A DNA stretch of 64,000 nucleotides from Actinomadura luteofluorescens (GTDB taxonomy: Bacteria; Actinomycetota; Actinomycetes; Streptosporangiales; Streptosporangiaceae): assembly GCF_013409365.1 (NCBI RefSeq), contig NZ_JACCBA010000001.1:5146001-5210000 (forward strand). The letters run 5' to 3'. This document shows, one piece after another, positions 15,555 through 25,047 of this stretch; within the stretch, counting starts at the first letter, position 1; each line of letters begins with the position of its first letter. The notes under the pieces were generated by a model. It ran no database searches and was not told where the DNA came from. It saw only the letters and a program-made list of their open reading frames with translations. Made by a program: the position numbers and the translations under genes.

Positions 15555-18368
15555 ATGAGCGGGTCCAGGACCAGAACCACCGCGCTGTGCGCCGTTCTCG
15601 CCCTCGGCGGGACGCTGGCGCCGGTGCCGGCGCACGCCTTCGCCCGGCACCGGCCCGCCGTGCAGAGGATCCGGTCCTCCGGGACCACGGAACTGACCTC
15701 CGGCTGGGCGATCCGATCCTCCGCCGACGTCCGCGACACCGGCGCCGAGATCTCCAAGCCGGACTACCCGGCGAAGGGCTGGCTGCCGCTGTCGCGCCCC
15801 GAGACGCTGATGGCGGGCCTGCTGGAGAACGGCCGGTATCCGAACATCTTCCACAACGACAACATGGCGAAGGTGCCGGCCAAGCAGTTCGACGTGAACT
15901 GGTGGTACCGCGAGCAGATCACCGTCCATCCCCGGAAAGGCGGCCGGACGTCGCTGGTGATGAACGGCGTCTCCGGAAAGGCCGACCTCTGGATCAACGG
16001 GAAGAGGCTCGCCGGATCCGCGCAGCTCCAGGGCTCGTACACGCGGCTGGAATACGACATCACGGGCTACGTCCGGGACGGGGCGAACGCCATCGCGCTC
16101 GACGTCTCCCGCAACGACGCCGACATCACCAAGTTCGACACGCCCATGCGGTACCTGACCCAGAACCAGGTCGACTGGAACCCGATGGCGCCCGACCAGA
16201 ACACCGGGCTCCAGTACGCGCCGCAGATCGTCCAGGAGGGGCCGGTCTCGGTCCGGAACGCGCACGTCCTGCAGGACGACGCCCCAGACCTGTCCACCGC
16301 CGACCTGACCGTCAAGGCCGACGTCCGCAACAACACGGGCTCTGCCCAGCGGGTGGTCGTGTCGGGGACGGTGACGCGCGGTTCCACCCGCGTCGCCTGC
16401 AAGGCCACGGTCACGGTACCCGCGCGGGCGACGCGCACCATTGCCATCACCAAGGCGGAGTGCCCCGGCCTGCACCTGGAGCGCCCGGCCGTGTGGTGGC
16501 CGTACCAGATGGGCGACCAGCCGATGTACCACCTCGCGCTGGACGCGTCCGTGGACGGAAAGGTGTCCAGCGCCGCCGCCGAGGACTTCGGCATCCGGAC
16601 GGTGACGTCGCGGCTCACCAAGCCCGTCCCAGGCAAGACCCACGGCAAGGACGGCTACCGGCAGTTCATCGTCAACGGCAAGCCGCTGGTCATCCGCGGC
16701 GCCGGATGGTCGCCGGACCTCTTCCTGCGCTACTCCCCGTCCAACGTCTCCGACCAGATCTCCTACATCCGGAACATGGGCCTGAACGCGGTCCGGTTCG
16801 AGGGCAACTTCCCGCCCGACGACATGTTCGCCCAGCTCGACCGGGCGGGCGTCCTCGCCATGCCGGGCTGGCAGTGCTGCGCCCTGTGGGAGGGCAAGTC
16901 GTCGACCTGGTCGGACGGCGTCAAGGCCAACGCGTCCAACCAGGCGGGCACGATGGCGGCACGGCTCCGCGACCACCCGAGCGTCTTCACGTTCTTCCAA
17001 GGCAGCGACGACGCGCCCGACCCGGAGAAGGAGGCCCTCTACCTGAAGGCGTTCGCGCAGGCCGACTTCCGGCTCCCGCAGGTGGCCGCGGCGGAGTACA
17101 AGTCGTCGCCCAAGCTCGGGCCGGCCGGCACCAAGGAGGGCGGCTACAACTACTTCCCGCCCAACGCCCTCTGGAACAACAGGCGGGAGACCGTCAACAC
17201 CAACGACCCGACACTCAGCATGACCGGCAGCGCCTGGGGGTTCGACACCGAGGTCAGCACCGGCAACACCATCCCGACGCAGGACTCCCTGAACCGCTTC
17301 CTCCCCCCGGAGGAGCAGAAGAAGATCTGGGACCCGGCGACCGCCCAGGGCCAGACCGCCGGCCAGGACATGTACCACACGTTCTACTACGCCGACTACA
17401 CGCGCCTGTCCCGGATGGGCGTCTACAACACCCCGCTGTGGCACCGGTACGGCCCCTGGAAGGACGCCGCCTCGTACCAGAAGACCGTCCAGCTCGGTGA
17501 GTACGAGGTCACCCGCGCGCAGTTCGAGTCGTACATCGGCAACTCCACCGACAAGGCGAACCCCAGCACCGGGATCATCTACTGGATGCTGAACAAGGCG
17601 TGGCCGTCGCTCCAGTGGAGCATGTACGGCACCGACTTCGACCAGCCGGGCGTCTACTTCGGCGCGAAGAAGGCCAACGAGCCGGTGCACGTCATGTACT
17701 CCTACGACGACGGCTCCGTGAAGGTCGCCAACCTGACCGGCGCACGCCAGGACGGCCTGAAGGCCACCGCGCAGATCATCGACCTCGACGGCAGGGTCCG
17801 CGCCACCGCCACCGCGCCCGTCGGGGCGCTGGGCAGCCAGGACGTCCGGACCGTCCTGCGCCCGAAGGTCCCGTCCGGCATCTCGAAGACCTACTTCGAG
17901 AAGCTCACCCTCACCCGCGGCAGCGAGGTCGTCAGCCGCAACGTGTACTGGCTGTCGACCAAGGCCGACCAGGTCGACTGGCCGAAGACGCACGCGCCCG
18001 GCCAGTACACCCCGTCCAACGGGTTCGCGGTCTTCAAGAAGGACGGCTACGCCGACCTGACCGGGCTGCGCGCCCTCAAGCCCGCCGACATCAAGGTCAA
18101 GGCCACCACGCACCGTGAGGGCCGGGAGATGGTGACGAGCGTGACCGTCCGCAACGTCGGCCACGGCGGCACCCCGGCCCTGTTCACCCGGGCCGACCTG
18201 TTCGCCGGCGGCAACCAGGTGCTGCCGATCCGCTGGAGCGACAACGACGTCACCCTCTGGCCCGGCGAGCAGCAGACCATCACCGCCCGCTACTCCGCCA
18301 CGTCCGCCAAGCCCGACGTCCGCGTGAACGGCTTCAACGTCCCCGACCAGACCCGCCGCGCGAGCTGA
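15555..18368 (+). CDS. Secreted exo-beta-D-glucosaminidase-like GH2 enzyme
   Basis: A 937-residue exported enzyme: Sec signal peptide (cleavage near PVPAHAFA), sugar-binding domain (SLVMNGVSGKADLWING), Ig-like domains, the GH2 barrel and a C-terminal beta domain. It resembles CsxA-type exochitosanases of family 2. In those the acid/base is Asp and the nucleophile Glu; matching positions are the GSDDAPD and GFDTEVSTG motifs. It would release glucosamine from chitosan ends outside the cell. Start ATG follows GAAGGAG by ten bases; the upstream in-frame extension has no signal-like start. A strong hairpin follows the stop. Confidence 0.88.
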   Translation: MSGSRTRTTALCAVLALGGTLAPVPAHAFARHRPAVQRIRSSGTTELTSGWAIRSSADVRDTGAEISKPDYPAKGWLPLSRPETLMAGLLENGRYPNIFHNDNMAKVPAKQFDVNWWYREQITVHPRKGGRTSLVMNGVSGKADLWINGKRLAGSAQLQGSYTRLEYDITGYVRDGANAIALDVSRNDADITKFDTPMRYLTQNQVDWNPMAPDQNTGLQYAPQIVQEGPVSVRNAHVLQDDAPDLSTADLTVKADVRNNTGSAQRVVVSGTVTRGSTRVACKATVTVPARATRTIAITKAECPGLHLERPAVWWPYQMGDQPMYHLALDASVDGKVSSAAAEDFGIRTVTSRLTKPVPGKTHGKDGYRQFIVNGKPLVIRGAGWSPDLFLRYSPSNVSDQISYIRNMGLNAVRFEGNFPPDDMFAQLDRAGVLAMPGWQCCALWEGKSSTWSDGVKANASNQAGTMAARLRDHPSVFTFFQGSDDAPDPEKEALYLKAFAQADFRLPQVAAAEYKSSPKLGPAGTKEGGYNYFPPNALWNNRRETVNTNDPTLSMTGSAWGFDTEVSTGNTIPTQDSLNRFLPPEEQKKIWDPATAQGQTAGQDMYHTFYYADYTRLSRMGVYNTPLWHRYGPWKDAASYQKTVQLGEYEVTRAQFESYIGNSTDKANPSTGIIYWMLNKAWPSLQWSMYGTDFDQPGVYFGAKKANEPVHVMYSYDDGSVKVANLTGARQDGLKATAQIIDLDGRVRATATAPVGALGSQDVRTVLRPKVPSGISKTYFEKLTLTRGSEVVSRNVYWLSTKADQVDWPKTHAPGQYTPSNGFAVFKKDGYADLTGLRALKPADIKVKATTHREGREMVTSVTVRNVGHGGTPALFTRADLFAGGNQVLPIRWSDNDVTLWPGEQQTITARYSATSAKPDVRVNGFNVPDQTRRAS

Positions 18369-18376
18369 GCCGGCCC

Positions 18377-18411
18377 GAAGGCCGGACGGGGACCCGCCCC
18401 GTCCGGCCTTC
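18377..18411 (+). terminator. Rho-independent-like terminator of the GH2 gene
   Basis: Perfect 15-base arms (18377-18391 and 18397-18411, GAAGGCCGGACGGGG) around a five-base loop, eight bases after the stop, followed by a T-rich stretch (GTGTTTTCTC). Confidence 0.85.
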
Positions 18412-18420
18412 GCGCTGTGT

Positions 18421-18587
18421 TTTCTCAGTCCCGGCCCACTTCGCTCGCCTGGCGGCTCGCTGCGTGACCTGGCCTGGGCGAACGCGGCATCGCTTCGCGA
18501 TCTGCCCGGTTCCGCTCGCCTTCGGCTTCGCTCCACCGGGCAGGTCACGCGTTCGCGCGTGCGGCCGGAGCCACTTCGAGACGGGCC
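18421..18587. repeat. Intergenic region with nested inverted repeats
   Basis: No gene. Contains CGTGACCTG near 18462 matched by CAGGTCACG near 18540, GCGAACGCG matched by CGCGTTCGC, and an inner TGCCCGG/CCGGGCA pair around TTCCGCTCGCCTTCGGC. The arms interleave, so several large stems are possible. It looks like a REP-type intergenic palindromic element or a bidirectional terminator between two convergent genes. Copy number elsewhere in the genome is not visible here. Confidence 0.4.
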
Positions 18588-19763
18588 CTAGGGTGCCGTG
18601 GACCGGCCCTGGCAGAGGGCCGTCTGGACGGCGGCCTTCATGTCGTCGCTCTGCGCGTCCGACCCGCCCGGGTCGAGGTTCACCATGACGGTCGCCTGGC
18701 CGCCGTCGACCGTTGCGCCGCTCGCGGTCTCGTACCCGAAGATGTCGCCGCCGTGCCCCCAGTACAGGCCGCCGCAGGGCAGCCGCCTGCTCTCCAGGCC
18801 CAGGCCGTACGCCCGGCCGTCCGCGGCGCCGGTCGGCCGCGTCCTCATCATCTCCCGCAGCTGGGCCGGGCGCAGCAGCCTCCCGCCGACGAGCGCGCCC
18901 AGGAACCGGTCGACATCGGCGCCACTGGAGATCATCCCGCCGGCCGAGCCGGCGACCGAGGGATTGAACGCGGTGAGATCGACGAGCGGCGCGTCCCGGC
19001 CCGGCCGCACGTACCCGCGCGGGTGCGGCCCGGGGATCGCCGAGGCATCCTGCGGTGCGGACGTCTCGCGCAGGTCCAGCGGGGTGATGATGCGCCGCCG
19101 GACCTCCTCGCCCCAGGTGCGGCCGGTCACCTTCTCGATGAGCATGCCGGCCAGCAGGTAGTTGGTGTTGGAGTAGCCCCAGCCGGTGCCGGGCGCGAAG
19201 GCGGGCGGATGGGCGAGCGCGATGTTCACCAGGTCGCGGGTGTCGCGGTGGGCGAGCGGGTCCTGGAGGATGTCCTGCGGATTCAGATAGTCGAGGTAGT
19301 CCGGTACGCCGCTGGTGTGCTGCAGCAGCTGGCGGACGGTGATCTTCCGTCTGTGCCCACCGTTCCCGGGGACGACACCAGGCAGATACCGCTCCACCGG
19401 CGCGTCGAGCGAGACGCGGTGCTCTCCCACCAGCTGGAGCACGACCGTGGCCACGAACGGCTTGGTCATGCTGCCGATCCGGAACCTGCTGTCGCGGGGG
19501 ACCGGCGCCTGGCTGGTCACGTCCGCGACGCCGCTGGTCAGCACCGTGCTGCCGCTGCGATCCCGCAGGTGGAGGAGCGCTCCGGGTCCGCCGTCGACCG
19601 TGGTCAGCCGGTTGAGGAGCCGGTGCAGCTCAGCCTGGTCGGCGCCGCCGGCGGAGGGGCTGTCGGCCCGCGAGGTGCCGGTGCCGGTCAGTGCGCTCAG
19701 CGCGACACCGGCCGCCACGGCCAGGGCGAGTGCGCCGCGCAGCGCACGCCTCTGCTTGATCAT
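18588..19763 (-). CDS. Exported serine hydrolase, beta-lactamase/D-Ala-D-Ala carboxypeptidase fold
   Basis: A 391-residue class C-type (S12) serine hydrolase. Signal peptide in the first ~33 residues. Catalytic motifs: SxxK at S98-M-T-K101 (RIGSMTKPF), the Tyr motif YSNTNY and a C-terminal HGG (WGHGGD). Members are DD-carboxypeptidases, esterases or D-aminopeptidases; substrate not predictable. It follows a small membrane protein gene by 42 bases and probably shares its transcript. Confidence 0.88.
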   Translation of the reverse strand: MIKQRRALRGALALAVAAGVALSALTGTGTSRADSPSAGGADQAELHRLLNRLTTVDGGPGALLHLRDRSGSTVLTSGVADVTSQAPVPRDSRFRIGSMTKPFVATVVLQLVGEHRVSLDAPVERYLPGVVPGNGGHRRKITVRQLLQHTSGVPDYLDYLNPQDILQDPLAHRDTRDLVNIALAHPPAFAPGTGWGYSNTNYLLAGMLIEKVTGRTWGEEVRRRIITPLDLRETSAPQDASAIPGPHPRGYVRPGRDAPLVDLTAFNPSVAGSAGGMISSGADVDRFLGALVGGRLLRPAQLREMMRTRPTGAADGRAYGLGLESRRLPCGGLYWGHGGDIFGYETASGATVDGGQATVMVNLDPGGSDAQSDDMKAAVQTALCQGRSTAP

Positions 19764-19805
19764 GTTTGGTTCCCTGAGTCCGGTGGTGATGGTGGTCGGG
19801 TCGGG

Positions 19806-20435
19806 TCAGGCCGTCGCGGGGGCCTCGGCCCCGCGGTGCGCGGGGGCGGGCCGGCTCTGCTCGCGGCTGTGCGGGAAGAGGGCGAGCCAGATCAGCGCCG
19901 CACCCGCCGGCAGGAGGTCCAGGTTGGCCATGATGCCCACGAAGGCGAGGACGAGGAGGACGGCGCTGCCGGCGGCCATGGCGCGCCGGGGGCCGACGAC
20001 CGCGTACTGGACGAGCAGCGCGGTCAGGCCCAGCATGAAGAGCACCGGCCCGATCTCGTAGAGCGCCTGGGGGAGCACGGCCGGGACGTCCGCGTACCGG
20101 TCGGCGAGCGCGCTCTTCTCGGCGGCGTCCGCCGCCCGCAGGCCGACGACGATGTCGATGATCGCGACGCGGACGAAGGTGACCAGTCCGACGGCGGCCG
20201 CGGCGGCGAGGGCGCCCGCGGTGATCCGCCGTGCCCTGCCGCGCTCCGCGCCCGGCATGCGCCGCCACAGGCCCGCGATCACCAGGCCGTACAGGAGCAG
20301 CGAGCCCAGGAAGAGCAGGTGGCCCACCGTCCAGGCGGGGCCGGGCCCGTGCTGCCCGTCACGGCCGTCGATCAGCCGGACGACGCCGTAGACGAGCATG
20401 AGGGCGGGGGCGAGATGGAAGGCGATCCTGGTCAT
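19806..20435 (-). CDS. Polytopic membrane protein of unknown function
   Basis: A 209-residue integral membrane protein with about six hydrophobic segments, such as TVGHLLFLGSLLLYGLVIAG, AAAAAVGLVTFVRVAIIDIVV and AVLLVLAFVGIMANL. The tail is hydrophilic (SREQSRPAPAHRG). First gene of a leftward pair with the serine hydrolase. I do not recognise the family. It may sense or anchor something for its partner, but this is a guess. Confidence 0.7.
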   Translation of the reverse strand: MTRIAFHLAPALMLVYGVVRLIDGRDGQHGPGPAWTVGHLLFLGSLLLYGLVIAGLWRRMPGAERGRARRITAGALAAAAAVGLVTFVRVAIIDIVVGLRAADAAEKSALADRYADVPAVLPQALYEIGPVLFMLGLTALLVQYAVVGPRRAMAAGSAVLLVLAFVGIMANLDLLPAGAALIWLALFPHSREQSRPAPAHRGAEAPATA

Positions 20436-20560
20436 GAGGGGTTCTCCCGGAGGTCGAGGCTTGCGTCCCTGCGTTTTCGATCTTCAGGGAGAGCGGTGGT
20501 CCGGGGGATCGCCGTCGCGGGGGGTCTTCGGGCATCGGTGGCGCGGGGGAGAACCGGGGC

Positions 20561-20586
20561 GCGGCTCCCTCGCGCGAGGGAGCCGC
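20561..20586 (-). terminator. 26-base perfect palindrome after the response regulator
   Basis: GCGGCTCCCTCGC followed directly by its reverse complement, beginning four bases after the response regulator stop on the minus strand. Hairpin terminator without a T tract. Confidence 0.7.
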
Positions 20587-20590
20587 CCCT

Positions 20591-21244
20591 TCAGGAGGGC
20601 TCGATCAGCCGGGTCTCGTACGCGGCGATCACGGCTTGGGTGCGGTCGCGGATGCCGAGCTTGGCCAGCACGTTGCTCACGTGGGTCTTCACGGTGTGCT
20701 CGCTGACGACCATGGCCGCCGCGATCTCCGCGTTCGACAGGCCGCGGCCCAGCAGGCGCAGGGTCTCGCGCTCCCGCTCGGTCAGGACCGACAGGCGGTC
20801 GGAGACGGCCGCGCCGGCCCGCGGGCGGTTGCGCGTGATGTCGGAGATCAGGCGGCGGGTGACGGTGGGCGCGAGCAGCGACTCTCCCACCGCCACCACC
20901 CGGACCGCGTGCACGAGGTCGTCGCGGCGCACGTCCTTGAGCAGGAACCCGCTCGCCCCGGCGTAGAGCGCGTCGTAGACGTAGTCGTCCTGGTCGAACG
21001 TGGTCAGCATGATCACGCGCGTCCGGGTCCCGGCGCACACGGCCTTCGCGGCCTCGATGCCGTCCATGCCGGGCATGCGGATGTCGAGCAGCGCGACGTC
21101 GGGGTCGTGCTCGTCCACGGCGGCGACCGCGGCGGCGCCGTCCTCGGCCTCGCCCACCACCTCGATGTCGGGCTGCGCGTCCAGGATCATCGCGAAGCCG
21201 GTGCGGACGAGCTCCTGGTCGTCGGCGAGCACCACCCGGATCAC
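20591..21244 (-). CDS. NarL/LuxR-family response regulator
   Basis: A 217-residue two-component regulator. Receiver domain (residues ~1-120): acidic pocket VVLADDQ, phosphoacceptor Asp in DVALLDIRMPGMDG, Thr/Lys switch residues in MLTTF and LLKD. A LuxR-type helix-turn-helix follows (LTEREREVL-like LTERERETL, GLSNAEIAAAMVVSEHTVKTHV). Start GTG overlaps the stop of the histidine kinase gene by four bases, so the pair is coupled. Targets unknown; the upstream zwf or downstream membrane/hydrolase genes are candidates only by position. Confidence 0.93.
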   Translation of the reverse strand: MIRVVLADDQELVRTGFAMILDAQPDIEVVGEAEDGAAAVAAVDEHDPDVALLDIRMPGMDGIEAAKAVCAGTRTRVIMLTTFDQDDYVYDALYAGASGFLLKDVRRDDLVHAVRVVAVGESLLAPTVTRRLISDITRNRPRAGAAVSDRLSVLTERERETLRLLGRGLSNAEIAAAMVVSEHTVKTHVSNVLAKLGIRDRTQAVIAAYETRLIEPS

Positions 21245-22449
21245 GCGGCCACCGCCGCGGCGCAGGGCAGGGTCGCCGAGACCCGGAACCCGCCGCCGGG
21301 CAGGGGACCGGCCTCGGCCGTGCCGCCGCAGGCGGCGGCGCGTTCCCCGATGCCGATGAGGCCGTCGCCGCCCCGCCGCCAGCCCGGATCGGCTCCGCCG
21401 TGGCCCTGCCCGTCGTCGGTCACCGTGATCTCCAGTTCGTGGTCGGTCCAGCGGAGCAGCACCTCGGCCGCCCGCGCGCCGGCGTGCTTCACCGTGTTGG
21501 TGAGCGCCTCCTGCACGATGCGGTACGCCGCCAGATCGGCGTCGGCGGGCAGGTCGCGGCGCTCGCCCTCGACGGTGAGCCGCACGTGGACCTGGGTGCG
21601 GTTGACGTGCTCGACCAGCCCGGGCAACGCGTCGATGGTCGGCTGCGGCGCGCGCACGCCGTGGTCCTGCTCCTCCTTCAGCACGCCCAGCGTGCGGCGC
21701 AGCTGGGCCATCGCGTCCCGGCCGGCGTCGGCGATCGCGTCGAAGACCCGTTCGGCCTGGCCGGGGTCGGTGTGGACGACCACCGGACCGGCCTCGGCCT
21801 GAACGACCATGAGGCTGACGGCGTGCGCGAGCACGTCGTGCATGTCGCGGGCGATGCGGGCCCGTTCCTCCGCCGCCGCCCGCGCCGCCTCGGCCTGGCG
21901 TTCGCGTTCGAGCGCCTCGCGTTCCCGTTCCAGCTGCGCGGACCGTTCCACCAGCGCGTTCGACCGCTCCCGCGCGGTCCGCGCCAGCGTGCCGAGCAGG
22001 AACGCCGTCATGGGCAGCAGCAGCGTGAACATGAACTCGCCCGCGTCGTTGTTCTTCACGAGCAGCGCACCGGGCGGGATCGATGCCACGACCACGCCGA
22101 TGAACCCCCACCGCTGCCAGCGATGCCGCCCCAGGTCGGCGAGGGTGTAGATCGCCACGAGCGCGCCGTACTGCAGCATCTGGCCGGGCCGGTGGTGCAG
22201 CGACACCCCCATGGCGAAGCACGCCACCACCAGTGCGATCGCGAACGGCGCCCGCCGCCGCCACACGAGCGGGACGACCGTGCCGAGGTTGAACACCACG
22301 CCGAACGGCGTCACGTCGGGCGCCGTGGCGAACGGGACGAACACCGGGACGGCGACCGCCGCGGCGACCAGCACGTCCACGAGGCGGCCGCCGCCCCCAC
22401 GCCGCCGCAGCCACGTGAGGGGGCCGAAACCGCTCAACCGATCTGACAT
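21241..22449 (-). CDS. Sensor histidine kinase, HisKA_3 type
   Basis: A 402-residue membrane kinase partnering the regulator downstream. Residues ~20-150 hold several transmembrane helices (VDVLVAAAVAVPVFVPF, FGVVFNLGTVVPLVW, FIGVVVASIPPGALL). A coiled coil rich in Glu/Arg precedes the phosphoacceptor helix RARIARDMHDVLAHAVS, and the ATPase domain has GQGHGGADPG and GLIGIGERAAACGG. No extracellular sensor domain, so it probably senses membrane state. I chose ATG 22449, just after a G6 run, instead of the ATG 22 codons upstream, because the kinase core starts there. Confidence 0.9.
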   Translation of the reverse strand: MSDRLSGFGPLTWLRRRGGGGRLVDVLVAAAVAVPVFVPFATAPDVTPFGVVFNLGTVVPLVWRRRAPFAIALVVACFAMGVSLHHRPGQMLQYGALVAIYTLADLGRHRWQRWGFIGVVVASIPPGALLVKNNDAGEFMFTLLLPMTAFLLGTLARTARERSNALVERSAQLEREREALERERQAEAARAAAEERARIARDMHDVLAHAVSLMVVQAEAGPVVVHTDPGQAERVFDAIADAGRDAMAQLRRTLGVLKEEQDHGVRAPQPTIDALPGLVEHVNRTQVHVRLTVEGERRDLPADADLAAYRIVQEALTNTVKHAGARAAEVLLRWTDHELEITVTDDGQGHGGADPGWRRGGDGLIGIGERAAACGGTAEAGPLPGGGFRVSATLPCAAAVAA

Positions 22450-22568
22450 CCCCCCAGTATCGGCCGGTCCGCGCCGTGCCCACCTCGCTCGCACGAGGGA
22501 TCTTCCCCCGGTCACGGCGACTCAGGAGAAGAAAGCTCCGAGCTGAACGAGCTTCAGGCCCGTGCGCA

Positions 22569-23939
22569 TCAGTCGAAGGTGGTGGAGATCTCGTGCCAGC
22601 CGCCGGGAACGAAGGTGGCGGCTTCGTCCGGCCCCCAGGAGCCTTTGGCATAGGGGAGGGGCTGGGAGGGGAGGTCGAGGACGGGCTGGATGATGCGCCA
22701 GGACTCCTCAGCCAGGTCGAAGCGGACGAATCGGCGGGGGTCGCCGGTCACGGCGTCGGTGAGGATGCGCTGGTAGGCCGCCTCCATCGGGCCCAGGACC
22801 TTGGTGAAGTCCACGCTGAGCGGGACTTGCCGGGTGCTGTTGCGTCCGGGGTCTTTCGCGAGCAGGTCGAACGTGACCCCCGCGTCGGGCTGGATGCGGA
22901 AGCGGATCAGATTGGGCTCCGGGGCGCCGTCGAAGTAGGTGGTGGGCGGGGTGCGGAGCTGGGCGACCACTTCCAGGTCGGTGGTGCCGAGTGCCTTGCC
23001 GGAACGGATGTAGAACGGGACGTCGGCCCAGCGCCAGTTGTTGATGCGCAAGCGCAGCGCCGCGTAGGTCTCGGTGGTCGAACCCTCACGGACGCCCTCG
23101 GTGGCGAGGTAGCCGTCGTACTGGCCGCGGACGACATCGTCGGGCGCGACGGTCTCGACCGCGCGCAGCACCCGCCATTTCTCGTCGATGAAGGCGCGTG
23201 CGTCGGTCGACGGCGGCGGGTCCATGGCCAGGAGCGCGAGGATCTGCAGAAGGTGGTTCTGAACGACATCGCGGATCGTGCCGTTGGCGTCGTAGAACGA
23301 GCCGCGGTCGGCGACGTCGAAGTCCTCGGCCATGGTGATCTGCACGTTGTCGACGTAGTGACGGTTCCAGATCGGCTCCAGGAGCATGTTCTCGAACCGG
23401 AACATCAGCAGGTCCTCGATCGGCTCCTTGCCGAGGAAGTGGTCGACGCGCCTCAGATGGTCCTCGTCGAAGAACTTCAGCAGCTCGGCGTTCAACGCCC
23501 GCGCCGACTCCAGGTCATTGCCGAACGGCTTCTCGACGACCATCCGGGCGTTCCTGTTCAGGCCGGCCTCGGCCAGGCCCCCCGCGACCGTCGCGAACAG
23601 CGAAGGAGGAACCGCCAGGTAGTGGGTCAGGAATTTCGCCTCGCCGACCTCGCGACGGATCGCATCGAAGGTGGCGCCGTCGGCGTAGTCGCCCGCGACG
23701 AGCCGCAGGTTCCCTGCGAACTTCTCGAACGCCGCGTCGTCCACCTTGTCGTGCTTGGCCTCGCATGCCTCACGGGCCCGGCTTCGCAGCCCCGCCAGGT
23801 CGAGGTCGGTCTTGGCGACCCCCACGATCGGCTGGTCCAGCACCCCGTCCGCCGTCAACCGGTACAACGCCGGCAGCAGCATCTTGTACGCCAGATTCCC
23901 GGTGATCCCAAACAGCACCAACGTGTCGGCCCGCTCCAT
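22569..23939 (-). CDS. zwf: Glucose-6-phosphate dehydrogenase
   Basis: A 456-residue enzyme of the oxidative pentose phosphate pathway, oxidising glucose-6-phosphate to 6-phosphogluconolactone with NADP or NAD. The dinucleotide site is [15 protein letters not shown], a variant of the usual GASGDL. The substrate/catalytic motif is RVDHFLGKE (normally RIDHYLGKE), followed by [19 protein letters not shown]. Length is near the family norm. It stands alone, without tal, opcA or pgl next to it, so it is probably a second-type copy. The first 240 bases are duplicated as a fragment at 25048-25283. Confidence 0.93.
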   Translation of the reverse strand: MERADTLVLFGITGNLAYKMLLPALYRLTADGVLDQPIVGVAKTDLDLAGLRSRAREACEAKHDKVDDAAFEKFAGNLRLVAGDYADGATFDAIRREVGEAKFLTHYLAVPPSLFATVAGGLAEAGLNRNARMVVEKPFGNDLESARALNAELLKFFDEDHLRRVDHFLGKEPIEDLLMFRFENMLLEPIWNRHYVDNVQITMAEDFDVADRGSFYDANGTIRDVVQNHLLQILALLAMDPPPSTDARAFIDEKWRVLRAVETVAPDDVVRGQYDGYLATEGVREGSTTETYAALRLRINNWRWADVPFYIRSGKALGTTDLEVVAQLRTPPTTYFDGAPEPNLIRFRIQPDAGVTFDLLAKDPGRNSTRQVPLSVDFTKVLGPMEAAYQRILTDAVTGDPRRFVRFDLAEESWRIIQPVLDLPSQPLPYAKGSWGPDEAATFVPGGWHEISTTFD

Positions 23940-24013
23940 CGCCGGCCTCCTCTCCTCGGCTCACAGCTTGCCGTCCCGGCCATCCGGCGAACAAGCGCCC
24001 AGCGGGTCGCATG
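23695..24013. repeat. Direct repeat, copy A (zwf 5' end and upstream)
   Basis: The 5' quarter of zwf with ~75 bases of upstream DNA, closely matched in the same orientation at 25048-25365 with roughly 10 percent mismatches by eye and a few one-base indels. Copies enclose an ABC remnant and a GNAT gene. Confidence 0.8.
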
Positions 24014-24038
24014 CTGCTCGATCACGCACCGAGCGACC

Positions 24039-24260
24039 TCACTCGCGGCGCACGGAGAGTTCTGCCGTCGGACGGACCGTGACCACCAGGGTGTTGCCGG
24101 GCGAGACGGTGGAGCAGGTTGGTGCCGCCGGTACTCCGGAGTCGGTCCGGATCTGGCCGTCGCGGATCTCCAGGCGTCGCGGCAGCGCTGCCGCTACCTG
24201 GATGGCCATGGGTGATGACCACGATGGCGGTGCCGTCGCGGTTCAGCTCGGCGAGCAGTT
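24039..24260 (-). pseudogene. Remnant of an ABC transporter ATP-binding subunit (C-terminal end)
   Basis: Minus strand reads LLAELNRDGTAIVVITHGH, the H-loop region of an exporter ATPase, then after a frameshift VAAALPRRLEIRDGQIRTD and a C-terminal tail TLVVTVRPTAELSVRRE before a stop at 24039-24041. A TAA lies right before LLAELN, and the Walker motifs are absent. A decayed 3' fragment of a LolD/MacB-type ATPase gene; no partner permease remains. Confidence 0.65.
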
Positions 24261-24365
24261 AGCGGGCACCGTGCGGATGCTCGGGGTTCACCCAAGTACG
24301 ATCATGATCGACAGGCCTCAAAAGGGGGCCTGCAAGCACCACAAATCAGAGGAAAGGGCGTTAAC

Positions 24366-24914
24366 GTGTCTGAGATTCCAAGGACACCCGCGGGCTCTGT
24401 CCGCCTGGTGGTCGCCTCGCCCGATGACGAGGCCGCCTTCTGCGAGGCGGCCCGGCGCGGGAATGAGCGTCGCCTCTACCCCCTCCGGCCGCTCCGGCCG
24501 GACACCTCCGAGGGATTCCGCCGGTGGCTCGGCCATTACGTGGGGCCCAAGGCGTTGCTCCTCGCCTACACGGAGGAGCAGACCCTGGCCGGGTCTGTGA
24601 CCTTCACACTGCTCAACGAATGGCGGCTGAACGGCGAGATGGCGATCGAAGCCTTCCCGGGCTTCGAGGACCTGAGGCTCATGGAAGAAGCCGTCGCGGC
24701 CGCGATTCGCTGGGCTTTCGCACCCAATGACCTCTTCGCGTCTGGACTCCACCGCGTGGTGTCCCTCGTGGAGGAGGAGACGGTCCCCGACACCGAGGCC
24801 CTGCTCCGGAATCTCGGGTTCCGGTACGAGGGAGTCTCGCACTCGGAGATCAGGACGGGCGCGGACGAATGGCGCGACAGTCGCCGCTTCACACTGGTTC
24901 GAGACGAATCCTGA
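24366..24914 (+). CDS. GNAT-family N-acetyltransferase
   Basis: A 182-residue acetyltransferase of the RimJ/RimL-like type. It opens with VRLVVASPDDEAAFCEAARRG, has the central strands ALLLAYTEEQTLAGSVTFTLLN and the late region LHRVVSLVEEETVPDTEALLRNLGFRYEGV, matching the GNAT pattern in which a residue near the end of the CoA site is followed by LGFRxEG. Start GTG follows GAGGAAAGG. It lies between two direct repeats of the zwf 5' end and next to decayed genes, so it may have arrived with that rearrangement. Substrate unknown. Confidence 0.8.
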   Translation: MSEIPRTPAGSVRLVVASPDDEAAFCEAARRGNERRLYPLRPLRPDTSEGFRRWLGHYVGPKALLLAYTEEQTLAGSVTFTLLNEWRLNGEMAIEAFPGFEDLRLMEEAVAAAIRWAFAPNDLFASGLHRVVSLVEEETVPDTEALLRNLGFRYEGVSHSEIRTGADEWRDSRRFTLVRDES

Positions 24915-24941
24915 ACATCGTCTGAACCGAACCGCGAAAAG

Positions 24942-24970
24942 CCGGCCCGCCCCTCCCGGGGGCGGGCCGG
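24942..24970 (+). terminator. Terminator hairpin after the GNAT gene
   Basis: CCGGCCCGCCCC (24942-24953) pairs with GGGGCGGGCCGG (24959-24970) across a five-base loop, 28 bases after the stop; no T tract. Confidence 0.75.
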
Positions 24971-25047
24971 TCCTGTCGGCGATCCGTAACCGGTTCGGAC
25001 GGGTCGCGGTCACCCCTCGGTCCGCTCACCCCCGGTTGAGGGCGCGT

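Noticed and set aside
15165..18548. A 1127-residue open frame on the minus strand
   Set aside because: It is an antisense shadow of the GH2 and neighbouring genes; its composition (His/Arg/Val/Gly-rich, no domain) is typical of reverse frames in high-GC DNA. The same holds for the long minus frames at 41830-44904 and 45310-47955.
20781..20790. GGTCAGGACC as a further copy of the proposed operator
   Set aside because: It is inside the response regulator gene and encodes the conserved VLTE of the LuxR domain; kept as a warning about motif specificity.
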